Origin: Dryomyza anilis
Taxonomy: Eukaryota; Arthropoda; Insecta; Diptera; Dryomyzidae
NCBI GenBank assembly: GCA_951804985.1
Contig: OX638131.1
Span: 53,875,078 to 53,939,077, forward strand
Length of the DNA: 64,000 nucleotides
Direction of reading: 5' to 3'
Every line of letters starts with the position of its first letter. Position 1 is the stretch's first letter. The position numbers and the translations under genes were made by a program. This document shows positions 22,782 to 35,270 of this stretch, one piece after another. Under the pieces are notes generated by a model. The model was not told where the DNA came from, did not search any database, and worked only from the letters and a program-made list of their open reading frames with translations.

Positions 22782-25700
22782 GACAAAAATAGATTACAAA
22801 ATGAGCCAACTTTGTGGCCTCTACGAAGTGTATTTACGGAGTTATGAGCATTTTAAGTTTGAGACGTGATTTCTCAAGAAGCCATGCGCCGATTATAATA
22901 AACTAAAAGGGCAAAAATGAATTACAAAATGTGCCAACTGTGAGGGCTATTTTAAGTTTGAGACGTGATTTCTCAAGAACCCTTGCTCCGAATATAATGA
23001 TAATAAGGCAAAAATAGATTACAAAATGTGCCAAGTTTGCGGCCTCTAGTATTTACGGAGTTATGAACATTTTAAGTTTGAAACGTGATTTCTCAAGAAC
23101 CCTTGCTCCGAATATAATGATTTATAAACGGCTAAAAATAGATTACAAATTTTGTTAACTCTGAGGCCTGTAGACGACTCGTATTTACGGAGTTATGAGC
23201 ATTTTAAGTTTGAGACGTGATTTCTCAAGAACCCATGCTCCGATTATAATAAGCTAAAAGTGCAAACATAAATTACAAAATATGCCAACTTTGAGGCCTC
23301 TACGACGTGTATTTACGGAGTTATGAGCATTCTAAGTTTGAAACGTGATTTCTCAAGAACCCTTGCGCCGATTATAATAAGGGCAAACATAAATTATAAA
23401 ATGTGCCAACTGTGAGGGCTCTACGACGTGTATTTACGGAGTTATAAGCATTTTAAGTTTGAGACGTGATTTCTCAAGAGCACTTGTGCCGATTATCATG
23501 ATTTATATTATAATTAAAAGAGCAAAAATAGATTACAACATGTGCCAACTTTGAAGCCTCTACGACGTGTATTTACGGAGTTATGAGCATTCTAAGTTTG
23601 AGACGTGATTTCTCAAGAGCCCTTGCGCCGATTATAATAAACTAAAAGGGCAAACATAAATTACAAAATGTGCAAACTTTGAGGCCTCCACGACGTATAT
23701 TTACAAAGTTTTGAGGATTTTAAAATAGAAACGTGATTTCTCAAGAGCCCTTGCGCCGATTATAATGATTTATATTGTAATTAAAAGAGCAAAAATAGAT
23801 TACAACATGTGCCAACTTTGAAGCCTCTACGACGTGTATTTACGGAGTTATGAGTATTTGATAGTTTGTGACGTGATTTCTCAAGAACCCATTGCGCCGA
23901 TTATAATGATAGATATTTGAATAAAGGACAAAAATAGATTACAAAATGTGCCAACTTTAATGCCTCTACGACGTGTATTTACGGAGTTATGAGCATTTTG
24001 AGTTTAAGACGTGATTTCTCAAGAACCCCTTGCTCCGATTATAATGATTTATATTGTAATTAAAAGAGCAAAAATAGATTACAAAATGTGCCAACTTTGA
24101 GCATTTCAATTTTGAGAAGTGATTTCTCAAGAGCCATTGCGCCGATTATAATAAATTAAAAGGGCAAAAATAGATTACAAAATGTGCCAAGTTTGTGGCC
24201 TCTACGACGCGTATGTACGGAGTTATGATCATTTTAAGTTTGAGACGTGATTTCTCAAGAACCCCGTGCGCCGATTATAATGATTTATATTGTAATTAAA
24301 AGAGCAAAAATAGATTACAAAATGTGCCAACTTTGAGCATTTTAATTTTGAGAAGTGATTTCTGAAGAGCCTTTGCGCCGATTATCATGATTTATATTAT
24401 AATTAATAGAGCAAAAATAGAGTACAACATGTGCCAACTTTGAAGCCTCTACGACGTGTATTTACGGAGTTATGAGCATTCTAAGTTTGAGACGTGATTT
24501 CTCAAGAGCCCTTGCGCCGATTATAATAAACTAAAAGGGCAAACATAAATTACAAAATGTGCCAACTGTGAGGGCTCTACGACGTGTATTTACGGAGTTA
24601 TAAGCATTTTAAGTTTGAGACGTGATTTCTCAAGAGCACTTGTGCCGATTATCATGATTTGTATTATAATTAAAAGAGCATTACAAATTGTGCCAACTCT
24701 GAGGCCTCTAAACTCGTATTTACGGAGTTATGAGCATTTTAAGTTTGAGACGTGATTTCTCAAGAAGCCATGCGCCGATTATAATAAACTAAAAGGGCAA
24801 ACATGAATTACAAAATGTGCCAACTATGAGGGATATTTTAAGTTTGAGACGTGATTTCTCAAGAACCCTTGCTCCGAATATAATGATTTATAATGGAATT
24901 AAAAGGCAAAAATCTGAGGCCTCTAGACTGGTATTTACGGAGTTATGAGCATTTTAAGTTTGAGACGTGATTTCTCAGGAACACATGCGCCGATTATAAT
25001 AAACTAAAAGGGCAATCATAAATTACAAAATGTGCCAACTGTGATTCCTCTACGACGTGTATTTACGGAAAAGAGGCATTTTAAGTTTGAGACGTGATTT
25101 CATGCGCCGATTATAATGATTTATATTGTAATTAAAAGAGCAAATATAGATTACAACATGTGCCAACTTTGAGGCCTCTACGACGTGTATTTACGGAGTA
25201 TATATGCGTATTTACGGAGTTATGAGCATATAAAGTTTGAGATGTGATTTCTCTAGAACCCTTGCGCCAAAAAAGGGCAAAAATGCCCTTTTAATTACAA
25301 ATTGTGCCAATTTTGAGGCCTCTAGACTCGTATTTACGGAGTTATGAACATTTTAAGTTTGAAACGTGATTTCTCAAGAACCCTTGCTCCGAATATAATG
25401 ATTTATAACGGAATTAAAAGGCTAAAAAATAGATTACAAATTTTGCCAACTCTGAGTCCTGTAGACTCGTATTTACGGAGTTATGAGCATTTTAAGTATG
25501 AGACGTGATTTCTCAAGAACCCATGCGCCGATTATAATAAACTAAAAGTGCAAACATAAATTACAAAATATGCCAACTTTGAGGCCTCTACGACGTGTAT
25601 TTACGGAGTTATGAGCATTCAAAGTTTGAAACGTAATTTCTCAAGGACCCTTGCGCCGATTATAATAAGGGCAAACATAAATTACAAAATGTGCCAACTG

Positions 25701-27239
25701 TGAGGGCTCTACGACGTGTATTTACGGAATTATAAGCATTTTAAGTTTGAGACGTGATTTCACAAGAGCACTTGTGCCGATTATCATGATTTATATTATA
25801 ATTAAAAGAGCAAAAATAGATTACAACATGTGCGAACTTTGAAGCCTCTACGACGTGTATTTACGGAGTTATGAGCATTCTAAGTTTGAGACGTGATTTC
25901 TCAAGAGTCCTTGCGCCGATTATAATAAACTAAAAGGGCAAACATAAATTACAAAATGTGCCAACTTTGAGGCATCTGCGACGCGTATTTACGGAGTAAT
26001 GAGCATTTTGAGCTTGAGACGTGTATTTACGATGTATTTACGCGTACTAAGGAATTATAAGTTTGAGACGTGATTTCTCAAGAACCCTTGCGCCGACTAT
26101 AATGATTTATATTGGAATTAAAAGGGCAAAAATAGATTACAAAATGTGCCAACTTTGAGGCACCTGCGACGCGTATTTACGGAGTAATGAGCATTTTGAG
26201 CTTCAGACGTGATTTCTCAAGAACCATTGCTCCGAATATAATGATTGATAATGGAATTAAAAGGCCAAAAATAGATTACAAATTGTGCCAACTGTGAGGG
26301 CTCTACGACGTGTATTTACGGAGTTATAAGCATTTTAAGTTTGAGACGTGATTTCTCAAGAGCACTTGTGCCGATTATCATGATTTGTATTATAATTAAA
26401 AGAGCATTACAAATTGTGCCAACTCTGAGGCCTCTAAACTCGTATTTACGGAGTTATGAGCATTTTAAGTTTGAGACGTGATTTCTCAGGAACACATGCG
26501 CCGATTATAATAAACTAAAAGGGCAATCATAAATTACAAAATGTGCCAACTGTGATTCCTCTACGACGTGTATTTACGGAGTAGGGGCATTTTAAGTTTG
26601 AGACGTGATTTCATGCGCCGATTATAATGATTTATATTGTAATTAAAAGAGCAAATATAGATTACAACATGTGCCAACTTTGAGGCCTCTACGACGTGTA
26701 TTTACGGAGAATTTATGCGTATTTACGGAGTTATGAGCATATAAAGTTTGAGATGTGATTTCTCTAGAACCCTTGCGCCAAAAAAGGGCAAAAATGCCCT
26801 TTTAATAACAAATTGTGCCAATTTTGAGGCCTCTAGACTCGTATTTACGGAGTTATGAACATTTTAAGTTTGAAACGTGATTTCTCAAGAACCCTTGCTC
26901 CGAATATAATGATTTATTATGGAATTAAAAGGCTAAAAATAGATTACAAATTTTGCCAACTCTGAGTCCTGTAGACTCGTATTTACGGAGTTATGAGCAT
27001 TTTAAGTATGAGACGTGATTTCTCAAGAACCCATGCGCCGATTATAATAAACTAAAAGTGCAAACATAAATTACAAAATATGCCAACTTTGAGGCCTCTA
27101 CGACGTGTATTTACGGAGGTATGAGCATTCAAAGTTTGAAACGTGATTTCTCAAGAACCCTTGCGCCGATTATAATAAAGGCAAACATAAATTACAAAAT
27201 GTGCCAACTGTGAGGGCTCTACGACGTGTATTTACGGAG
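22782..27239 (+). repeat. Higher-order block B2
   Basis: Entry is through a short piece like 16951-17036 (AAAGGACAAAAATAG, ATGAGCCAACTTTGTGGCC), then the series follows B1 from about 17298. It lacks about 219 bp (close to two short monomers) near 26475 relative to 20975-21190, where the flanking GACGTGATTTCTCA is common to both sides. It also lacks the inverted insertion and the 116-bp duplication. Trimers lie at 23197, 25485 and 26995. No gene is present. Confidence 0.9.
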
Positions 27240-30200
27240 TTATAAGCATTTTAAGTTTGAGACGTGATTTCACAAGAGCACTTGTGCCGATTATCATGAT
27301 TTATATTATAATTAAAAGAGCAAAAATAGATTACAACATGTGCGAACTTTGAAGCCTCTACGACGTGTATTTACGGAGTTATGAGCATTCTAAGTTTGAG
27401 ACGTGATTTCTCAAGAGCCCTAGCGCCGATTATAATAAACTAAAAGGGCAAACATAAATTACAAAATGTGCCAACTTTGAGGCCTCTACGACGTGTTTTT
27501 ACGGAGTTATGAGCATTCTAAGTTTGAAACGTGATTTCTCAAGAACCCTTGCGCCGATTATAATAAGGGCAAACATAAATTACAAAATGTGCCAACTGTG
27601 AGGGCTCTACGACGTGTTTTTACGGAGTTATGAGCATTCTAAGTTTGAAACGTGATTTTTCAAGAACCCTTGCGCCGATTATAATAAGGGCAAACATAAA
27701 TTACAAAATGTGCCAACTGTGAGGGCTCTACGACGTGTATTTACGGAGTTATGTGCATTTTAAGTTTGAGACGTGATTTCACAAGAGCACTTGTGCCGAT
27801 TATCATGATTTATATTATAATTAAAAGAGCAAAAATAGATTACAACATGTGCGAACTTTGAAGCCTCTACGACGTGTATTTACGGAGTTATGAGCATTCT
27901 AAGTTTGAGACGTGATTTCTCAAGAGACCTAGCGCCGATTATAATAAACTAAAAGGGCAAACATAAATTACAAAATGTGCCAACTTTGAGGCCTCCACGA
28001 CGTGTATTTACGAAGTTATGAGGATTTTAAAATACGTGATTTCTCAAGAGCCCTTGCGCCGATTATAATGATTTATATTGTAATTAAAAGAGCAAAAATA
28101 GATTACAACATGTGCCAACTTTGAAGCCTCTACGGCGTGTATTTACGGAGTTATGAGTATTTGATAGTTTGAGACGTGATTTCTCAAGAGCCCTTGCGCC
28201 GATTAAATGATTTATAATGGAATTAAAAGGCAAAAATAGATTACAACATGTGCCAACTTTGAAGCCTCTACGACGTGTATTTACGGAGTTATGAGCATTC
28301 TAAGTTTGATACGTGATTTCTCAAGAACCCTTGCGCCGATTATAATAAGGGCAAACATAAATTACAAAATGTGCCAACTGTGAGGGGTCTACGACGTGTT
28401 TTTACGGAGTTATGAGCATTTTAAGTTTGATACGTGATTTCACAAGAACCCATGCGCCGATTATAATAAACTAAAAGTGCAAACATAAATTACAAAATAT
28501 GCCAACTTTGAGGCCTCTACGACGTGTTTTTACGGAGTTATGAGCATTCTAAGTTTGAAACGTGATTTCTCAAGAACCCTTGCGCCGATTATAATAAGGG
28601 CAAACATAAATTACAAAATGTGCCAACTGTGAGGGCTCTACGACGTGTATTTACGGAGTTATAAGCATTTTAAGTTTGAGACGTGATTTCACAAGAGCAC
28701 TTGTGCCGATTATCATGATTTATATTATAATTAAAAGAGCAAAAATAGATTACAACATGTGCGAACTTTGAAGCCTCTACGACGTGTATTTACGGAATTA
28801 TGAGCATTCTAAGTTTAAGACGTGATTTCTCAAGAGTCCTAGCGCCGATTATAATAAACTAAAAGGGCAAACATAAATTACAAAATGTGCCAACTTTGAG
28901 GCCTCCACGACGTGTATTTACGAAGTTATGAGGATTTTAAAATACGTGATTTCTCAAGAGCCCTTGCGCCGATTATAATGATTTATATTGTAATTAAAAG
29001 AGCAAAAATAGATTACAACATGTGCCAACTTTGAAGCCTTTACGACGTGTATTTACGGAGTTATGAGTATTTGATAGTTTGAGACGTGATTTCTCAAGAG
29101 CCCTTGCGCCGATTAAATGATTTATAATGGAATTAAAAGGCAAAAATAGATTACAACATGTGCCAACTTTGAAGCCTCTACGACGTGTATTTACGGAGTT
29201 ATGAGCATTCTAAGTTGAGACGTGATTTCTCAAGAGCCCTTGCGCCGATTATAATGATTTATATTGTAATAAAAAGAGCAAAAATAGATTACAACCTGTG
29301 CCAAATTTGAATCCTCCACGACATGTATTTACGGAGTTATGAGTATTTGATAGTTTGTGACGTGACGCCGATTATAATGATAGATATTTGAATTAAAAGG
29401 ACAAAAATAGATTACAAAATGTGCCAAGTTTGCGGCCTCTACGACGCGTACTAAGGAACTATGATCATTTTAAGTTTCTAAGATTTCTCAAGAACCATTG
29501 CTACGAATATAATGATTGATAATGGAATTAAAAGGCCAAAAATTGATTACAAATTGTGCCAACTCTGAGGCCTCTAGACTCGTATTTACGGAGTTATGAG
29601 CATTTTAAGTTTGAGACGTGATTGCTCAAGAACCCATGCGCCGATTATAATAAAATAAAAGGGCAAACATAAATTACAAAATGTGCCAACTGTGAGGGCT
29701 CTACGACGTGTATTTACGGAGTTTTAAGCATTTTAAGTTTGAGACGTGATTTCTCAAGAGCACTTGTACCGATTATCATGATTTGTATTATAATTAAAAG
29801 AGCATTACAAATTGTGCCAACTCTGAGGCCTCTAAACTCGTATTTACGGAGTTATGAGCATTTTAAGTTTGAGACGTGATTTCTCAAGAAGCCATGCGCC
29901 GATTATAATAAACTAAAAGGGCAAACATAAATTACAAAATATGCCAACTTTGAGGCCTCTACGACGTGTATTTACGGAGTTATGAACATTCTAAGTTTGA
30001 AACGTGATTTCTCAAGAACCCTTGCGCCGATTATAATAAGGGCAAACATAAATTACAAAATGTGCCAACTGTGAGGGCTATTTTAAGTTTGAGACGTGAT
30101 TTCTCATGAACCCTTGCTCCGAATACAATGATTTATAATGGAATTAAAAGGCAAAAATCTGAGGCCTCTAGACTGGTATTTACGGAGTTATGAGCATTTT

Positions 30201-30765
30201 AAGTTTGAGACGTGATTTCTCAGGAACACATGCGCCGATTATAATAAACTAAAAGGGCAATCATAAATTACAAAATGTGCAAACTGTGATGCCTCTACGA
30301 CGTGTATTTACGGAGTAGAGGCATTTTAAGTTTGAGACGTGATTTCTTGCGCCGATTATAATGATTTATATTGTAATTAAAAGAGCAAATATAGATTACA
30401 ACATGTACCAATTTTGAGGCCTCTACGACGTGTATTTACGGAGTATTTATGCGTATTTACGGAGTTATGAGCATATAAAGTTTGAGATGTGATTTCTCTA
30501 GAACCCGTGCGCCAACTATATTGAGTTAAAAGGGCATTTTTGCCCTTTTAATTACAAATTGTGCCAATTTTGAGGCCTCTAGACTCGTATTTACGGAGTT
30601 ATGCACATTTTAAGTTTGAAACGTGATTTCTCAAGAACCCTTGCTCCGAATATAATGATTTATTATGGAATTAAAAGGCTAAAAATAGATTACAAATTTT
30701 GCCAACTCTGAGTCCTGTAGACTCGTATTTACGGAGTTATGAGCATTTTAAGTATGAGACGTGAT
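27240..30765 (+). repeat. Partial A copy (A')
   Basis: Matches about 3970-7390 at an offset near 23,271 bp, with scattered substitutions. It holds one extra monomer of 123 bp at about 29311-29433 (offset rises to 23,394), while the A copies run straight from CCAAATTTG into CGGCCTCTACGACGCG. It keeps GCCAACTCTGAGT near 30701, which A has lost at 7313, so A' is closer to the ancestral state there. A trimer lies at 28414. The block ends in the monomer at 30742-30800, switching to B type. No gene is present. Confidence 0.88.
30526..30551. repeat. Short hairpin, 11-bp arms (A')
   Basis: Arms 30526-30536 and 30541-30551, loop TTTT, the A' counterpart of 7132-7157. Confidence 0.92.
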
Positions 30766-33430
30766 TTCTCAAGAACCCATGCGCCGATTATAATAAACTA
30801 AAAGGGCAAACATGAATTACAAAATGTGCCAACTATGAGGGATATTTTAAGTTTGAGACGTGATTTCGCAAGAACCCTTGCTCCGAATATAATGATTTAT
30901 AATGGAATTAAAAGGCAAAAATCTGAGGCCTCTAGACTGGTATTTACGGAGTTATGAGCATTTTAAGTTTGAGACGTGATTTCTCAGGAACACATGCGCC
31001 GATTATAATAAACTAAAAGGGCAATCATAAATTACAAAATGTGCCAACTGTGATTCCTCTACGACGTGTATTTACGGAAAAGAGGCATTTTAAGTTTGAG
31101 ACGTGATTTCATGCGCCGATTATAATGATTTATATTGTAATTAAAAGAGCAAATATAGATTACAACATGTGCCAACTTTGAGGCCTCTACGACGTGTATT
31201 TACGGAGTATTTATGCGTATTTACGGAGTTATGAGCATATAAAGTTTGAGATGTGATTTCTCTAGAACCCTTGCGCCAAAAAAGGGCAAAAATGCCCTTT
31301 TAATTACAAATTGTGCCAATTTTGAGGCCTCTAGACTCGTATTTACGGAGTTATGAACATTTTAAGTTTGAAACGTGATTTCTCAAGAACCCTTGCTCCG
31401 AATATAATGATTTATAACGGAATTAAAAGGCTAAAAAATAGATTACAAATTTTGCCAACTCTGAGTCCTGTAGACTCGTATTTACGGAGTTATGAGCATT
31501 TTAAGTATGAGACGTGATTTCTCAAGAACCCATGCGCCGATTATAATAAACTAAAAGTGCAAACATAAATTACAAAATATGCCAACTTTGAGGCCTCTAC
31601 GACGTGTATTTACGGAGTTATGAGCATTCAAAGTTTGAAACGTAATTTCTCAAGGACCCTTGCGCCGATTATAATAAGGGCAAACATAAATTACAAAATG
31701 TGCCAACTGTGAGGGCTCTACGACGTGTATTTACGGAGTTATAAGCATTTTAAGTTTGAGACGTGATTTCACAAGAGCACTTGTGCCGATTATCATGATT
31801 TATATTATAATTAAAAGAGCAAAAATAGATTACAACATGTGCGAACTTTGAAGCCTCTACGACGTGTATTTACGGAGTTATGAGCATTCTAAGTTTGAGA
31901 CGTGATTTCTCAAGAGTCCTTGCGCCGATTATAATAAACTAAAAGGGCAAACATAAATTACAAAATGTGCCAACTTTGAGGCATCTGCGACGCGTATTTA
32001 CGGAGTAATGAGCATTTTGAGCTTGAGACGTGTATTTACGATGTATTTACGCGTACTAAGGAATTATAAGTTTGAGACGTGATTTCTCAAGAACCCTTGC
32101 GCCGACTATAATGATTTATATTGGAATTAAAAGGGCAAAAATAGATTACAAAATGTGCCAACTTTGAGGCACCTGCGACGCGTATTTACGGAGTAATGAG
32201 CATTTTGAGCTTGAGACGTGATTTCTCAAGAACCATTGCTCCGAATATAATGATTGATAATGGAATTAAAAGGCCAAAAATAGATTACAAATTGTGCCAA
32301 CTGTGAGGGCTCTACGACGTGTATTTACGGAGTTATAAGCATTTTAAGTTTGAGACGTGATTTCTCAAGAGCACTTGTGCCGATTATCATGATTTGTATT
32401 ATAATTAAAAGAGCATTACAAATTGTGCCAACTCTGAGGCCTCTAAACTCGTATTTACGGAGTTATGAGCATTTTAAGTTTGAGACGTGATTTCTCAAGA
32501 AGCCATGCGCCGATTATAATAAACTAAAAGGGCAAACATGAATTACAAAATGTGCCAACTATGAGGGCTATTTTAAGTTTGAGACGTGATTTCTCAAGAA
32601 CCCTTGCTCCGAATATAATGATTTATAATGGAATTAAAAGGCAAAAATCTGAGGCCTCTAGACTGGTACTTACGGAGTTATGAGCATTTTAAGTTTGAGA
32701 CGTGATTTCTCAGGAACACATGCGCCGATTATAATAAACTAAAAGGGCAATCATAAATTACAAAATGTGCCAACTGTGATTCCTCTACGACGTGTATTTA
32801 CGGAGTAGGGGCATTTTAAGTTTGAGACGTGATTTCATGCGCCGATTATAATGATTTATATTGTAATTAAAAGAGCAAATATAGATTACAACATGTGCCA
32901 ACTTTGAGGCCTCTACGACGTGTATTAACGGAGAATTTATGCGTATTTACGGAGTTATGAGCATATAAAGTTTGAGATGTGATTTCTCTAGAACCCTTGC
33001 GCCAAAAAAGGGCAAAAATGCCCTTTTAATAACAAATTGTGCCAATTTTGAGGCCTCTAGACTCGTATTTACGGAGTTATGAACATTTTAAGTTTGAAAC
33101 GTGATTTCTCAAGAACCCTTGCTCCGAATATAATGATTTATTATGGAATTAAAAGGCTAAAAATAGATTACAAATTTTGCCAACTCTGAGTCCTGTAGAC
33201 TCGTATTTACGGAGTTATGAGCATTTTAAGTATGAGACGTGATTTCTCAAGAACCCATGCGCCGATTATAATAAACTAAAAGTGCAAACATAAATTACAA
33301 AATATGCCAATTTTGAGGCCTCTACGACGTGTATTTACGGAGGTATGAGCATTCAAAGTTTGAAACGTGATTTCTCAAGAACCCTTGCGCCGATTATAAT
33401 AAAGGCAAACATAAATTACAAAATGTGCCA
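30766..33430 (+). repeat. Higher-order block B3
   Basis: Follows B2 at an offset of 6,009 bp from about 24780 to 26470, then keeps the two monomers that B2 lost near 26475 and so continues like B1. It has short hairpins at 31280 and 33006, and trimers at 31494 and 33219, the second running into block C. It is paired with B4 at 45681 onward by an offset of 14,879 bp. No gene is present. Confidence 0.9.
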
Positions 33431-35270
33431 ACTGTGAGGGCTCTACGACGTGTATTTACGGAGTTATAAGCATTTTAAGTTTGAGACGTGATTTCACAAG
33501 AGCACTTGTGCCGATTATCATGATTTATATTATAATTAAAAGAGCAAAAATAGATTACAACATGTGCGAACTTTGAAGCCTCTACGACGTGTATTTACGG
33601 AGTTATGAGCATTCTAAGTTTGAGACGTGATTTCTCAAGAGTCCTTGCGCTAATTATAATAAACTAAAAGGGCAAACATAAATTACAAAATGTGCCAACT
33701 TTGAGGCATCTGCGACGCGTATTTACGGAGTAATGAGCATTTTGAGCTTGAGACGTGTTTTTAAGAAGTATTTAGCGTACTAAGGAATTATGAGCATATT
33801 AAGTTTGAGACGTGGTTTCTCAAGAACCCTTGCGCCGACTATAATGATTTATATTGGAATTAAAAGGGCAAAAATAGATTACAAAATGTGCCAACTTTGA
33901 GGCATCTGCGACGCGTATTACGGAGTAATGAGTATTTTAAGTTTGAGACGTGATTTCTCAAGAATATATATAATAAACTAAAAGGGCAAACATGAATTAC
34001 AAAATGTTCCAACTATGAGGGCTCTACGACGTGTATTTACGGAGTTATAAGCATTTTAAGTTTGAGACTTGATTTCCAAAGAGCACTTGTGCCGATTATC
34101 ATGATTTGTATTATAATTAAAAGAGCAAAAATAAAATACAAAATGTACCAACTTTGAGGCCTCTACGACGTGTATTTACGGAGTATTTACGCGTATTTAC
34201 GGAGTAATGAGCATTCTAAGTTTGATACGTGATTTCTCAAGAGCCCTTGCGCCGATTATAATGATTTATATTGTAATTAAAAGAGCAAAAATAGATTACA
34301 AAATGTGCCAACTTTGAGCATTTTAATTTTGAGACGTGAGACGAAGAGCCCTTCCGCAGATTATAATAAACTAAAAGGGCAAAGATAGATTACAAAATGT
34401 GCAAACTGTGAGACCTCTACGACGTGTATTTACGGAGTTATGTGCATTTTAAGTTTGAGACGTGATTATATTGTAATTAAAAGCGCAAAACTAGATTACA
34501 AAATGTGCCAACTTTGAGCAATTTAATTTTGAGACGTGATTTCTCAAGAGACCTTGCGCCGATTATAATAGACTAATAAGGCAAAAATAGATTACAAAAT
34601 GTGCCAACTTTGGGACCTCTACGACGTGTATTTACGGAGTTATGAGCATTTTAAGTCTGAGACGTGATTTCTCAAGAACTCTTGGTCTGAATAAATGATT
34701 TATAATGGAATTAAAAGGGCACAAATAAATTACAAAATGTGAAAACTTTGAGCATTTTAATTTTGAGACATGATTTCTCAAGAGCCCTTGCGCCGATTGT
34801 AATGATTTATATTGTAATTAAAAGAGCAATAATAGATTACAAAATGAGCCAACTTTGAGCATTTTAATTTTGAGACGTGATTTCTCAAGAGCCCTTCCGC
34901 CGATTATAATAAACTAAAAGGGCAAACATAAATTACAAAATGTGCCTCTACGACGTGTATTTACGGAGTTATGACATTTTAATTTGAGACGTGATTTCTC
35001 AAGAACCCCTAGCGCCGATTATAATGATTTATATTGTAATTAAAAGAGCAAAAATAGATTACAAAATGTGCCAACTTTGAGCATTTTAATTTTAAGACGT
35101 GATTTCTCAAGAGCCCTTGCGCCGATTATAATGATTTATAATGGAATTAAAAGGGCAAAAATGATTACAAAATGTGCCAACTTTGAACATTTTAATTTTG
35201 AGACGTGATTTCTCAAGAACCCCTTGCGCCGATTATAATGATTGTAATTAAAAGAGCAAAAATAGATTAC
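33431..35270 (+). repeat. Higher-order block C, unit 1
   Basis: First of a near-tandem pair (next unit starts 1,841 bp later). C units are rich in 107-109 bp monomers joined as TTTGAGCATTTTAATTTTG. They carry characteristic lesions: GACGTGAGACGAAGAGCCC near 34335, GACGTGATTATATTG near 34460, CTCTTGGTCTGAATAAATG near 34679 and AAGAATATATATAATAAAC near 33960. Relative to unit 2 it lacks one 138-bp monomer near 33930. It ends by joining AATAGATTAC to AACTGTGAGGG at about 35270. No gene is present. Confidence 0.9.
33962..33974. repeat. Short AT run in block C
   Basis: ATATATATAATAAAC replaces the usual ACCCATGCGCCGATTATAA between TCTCAAGA and TAAAC, so the GC-rich box is lost. The same lesion is at about 35943, 48981, 50959 and 60635, once per C unit, and marks the family. 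Confidence 0.85.
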
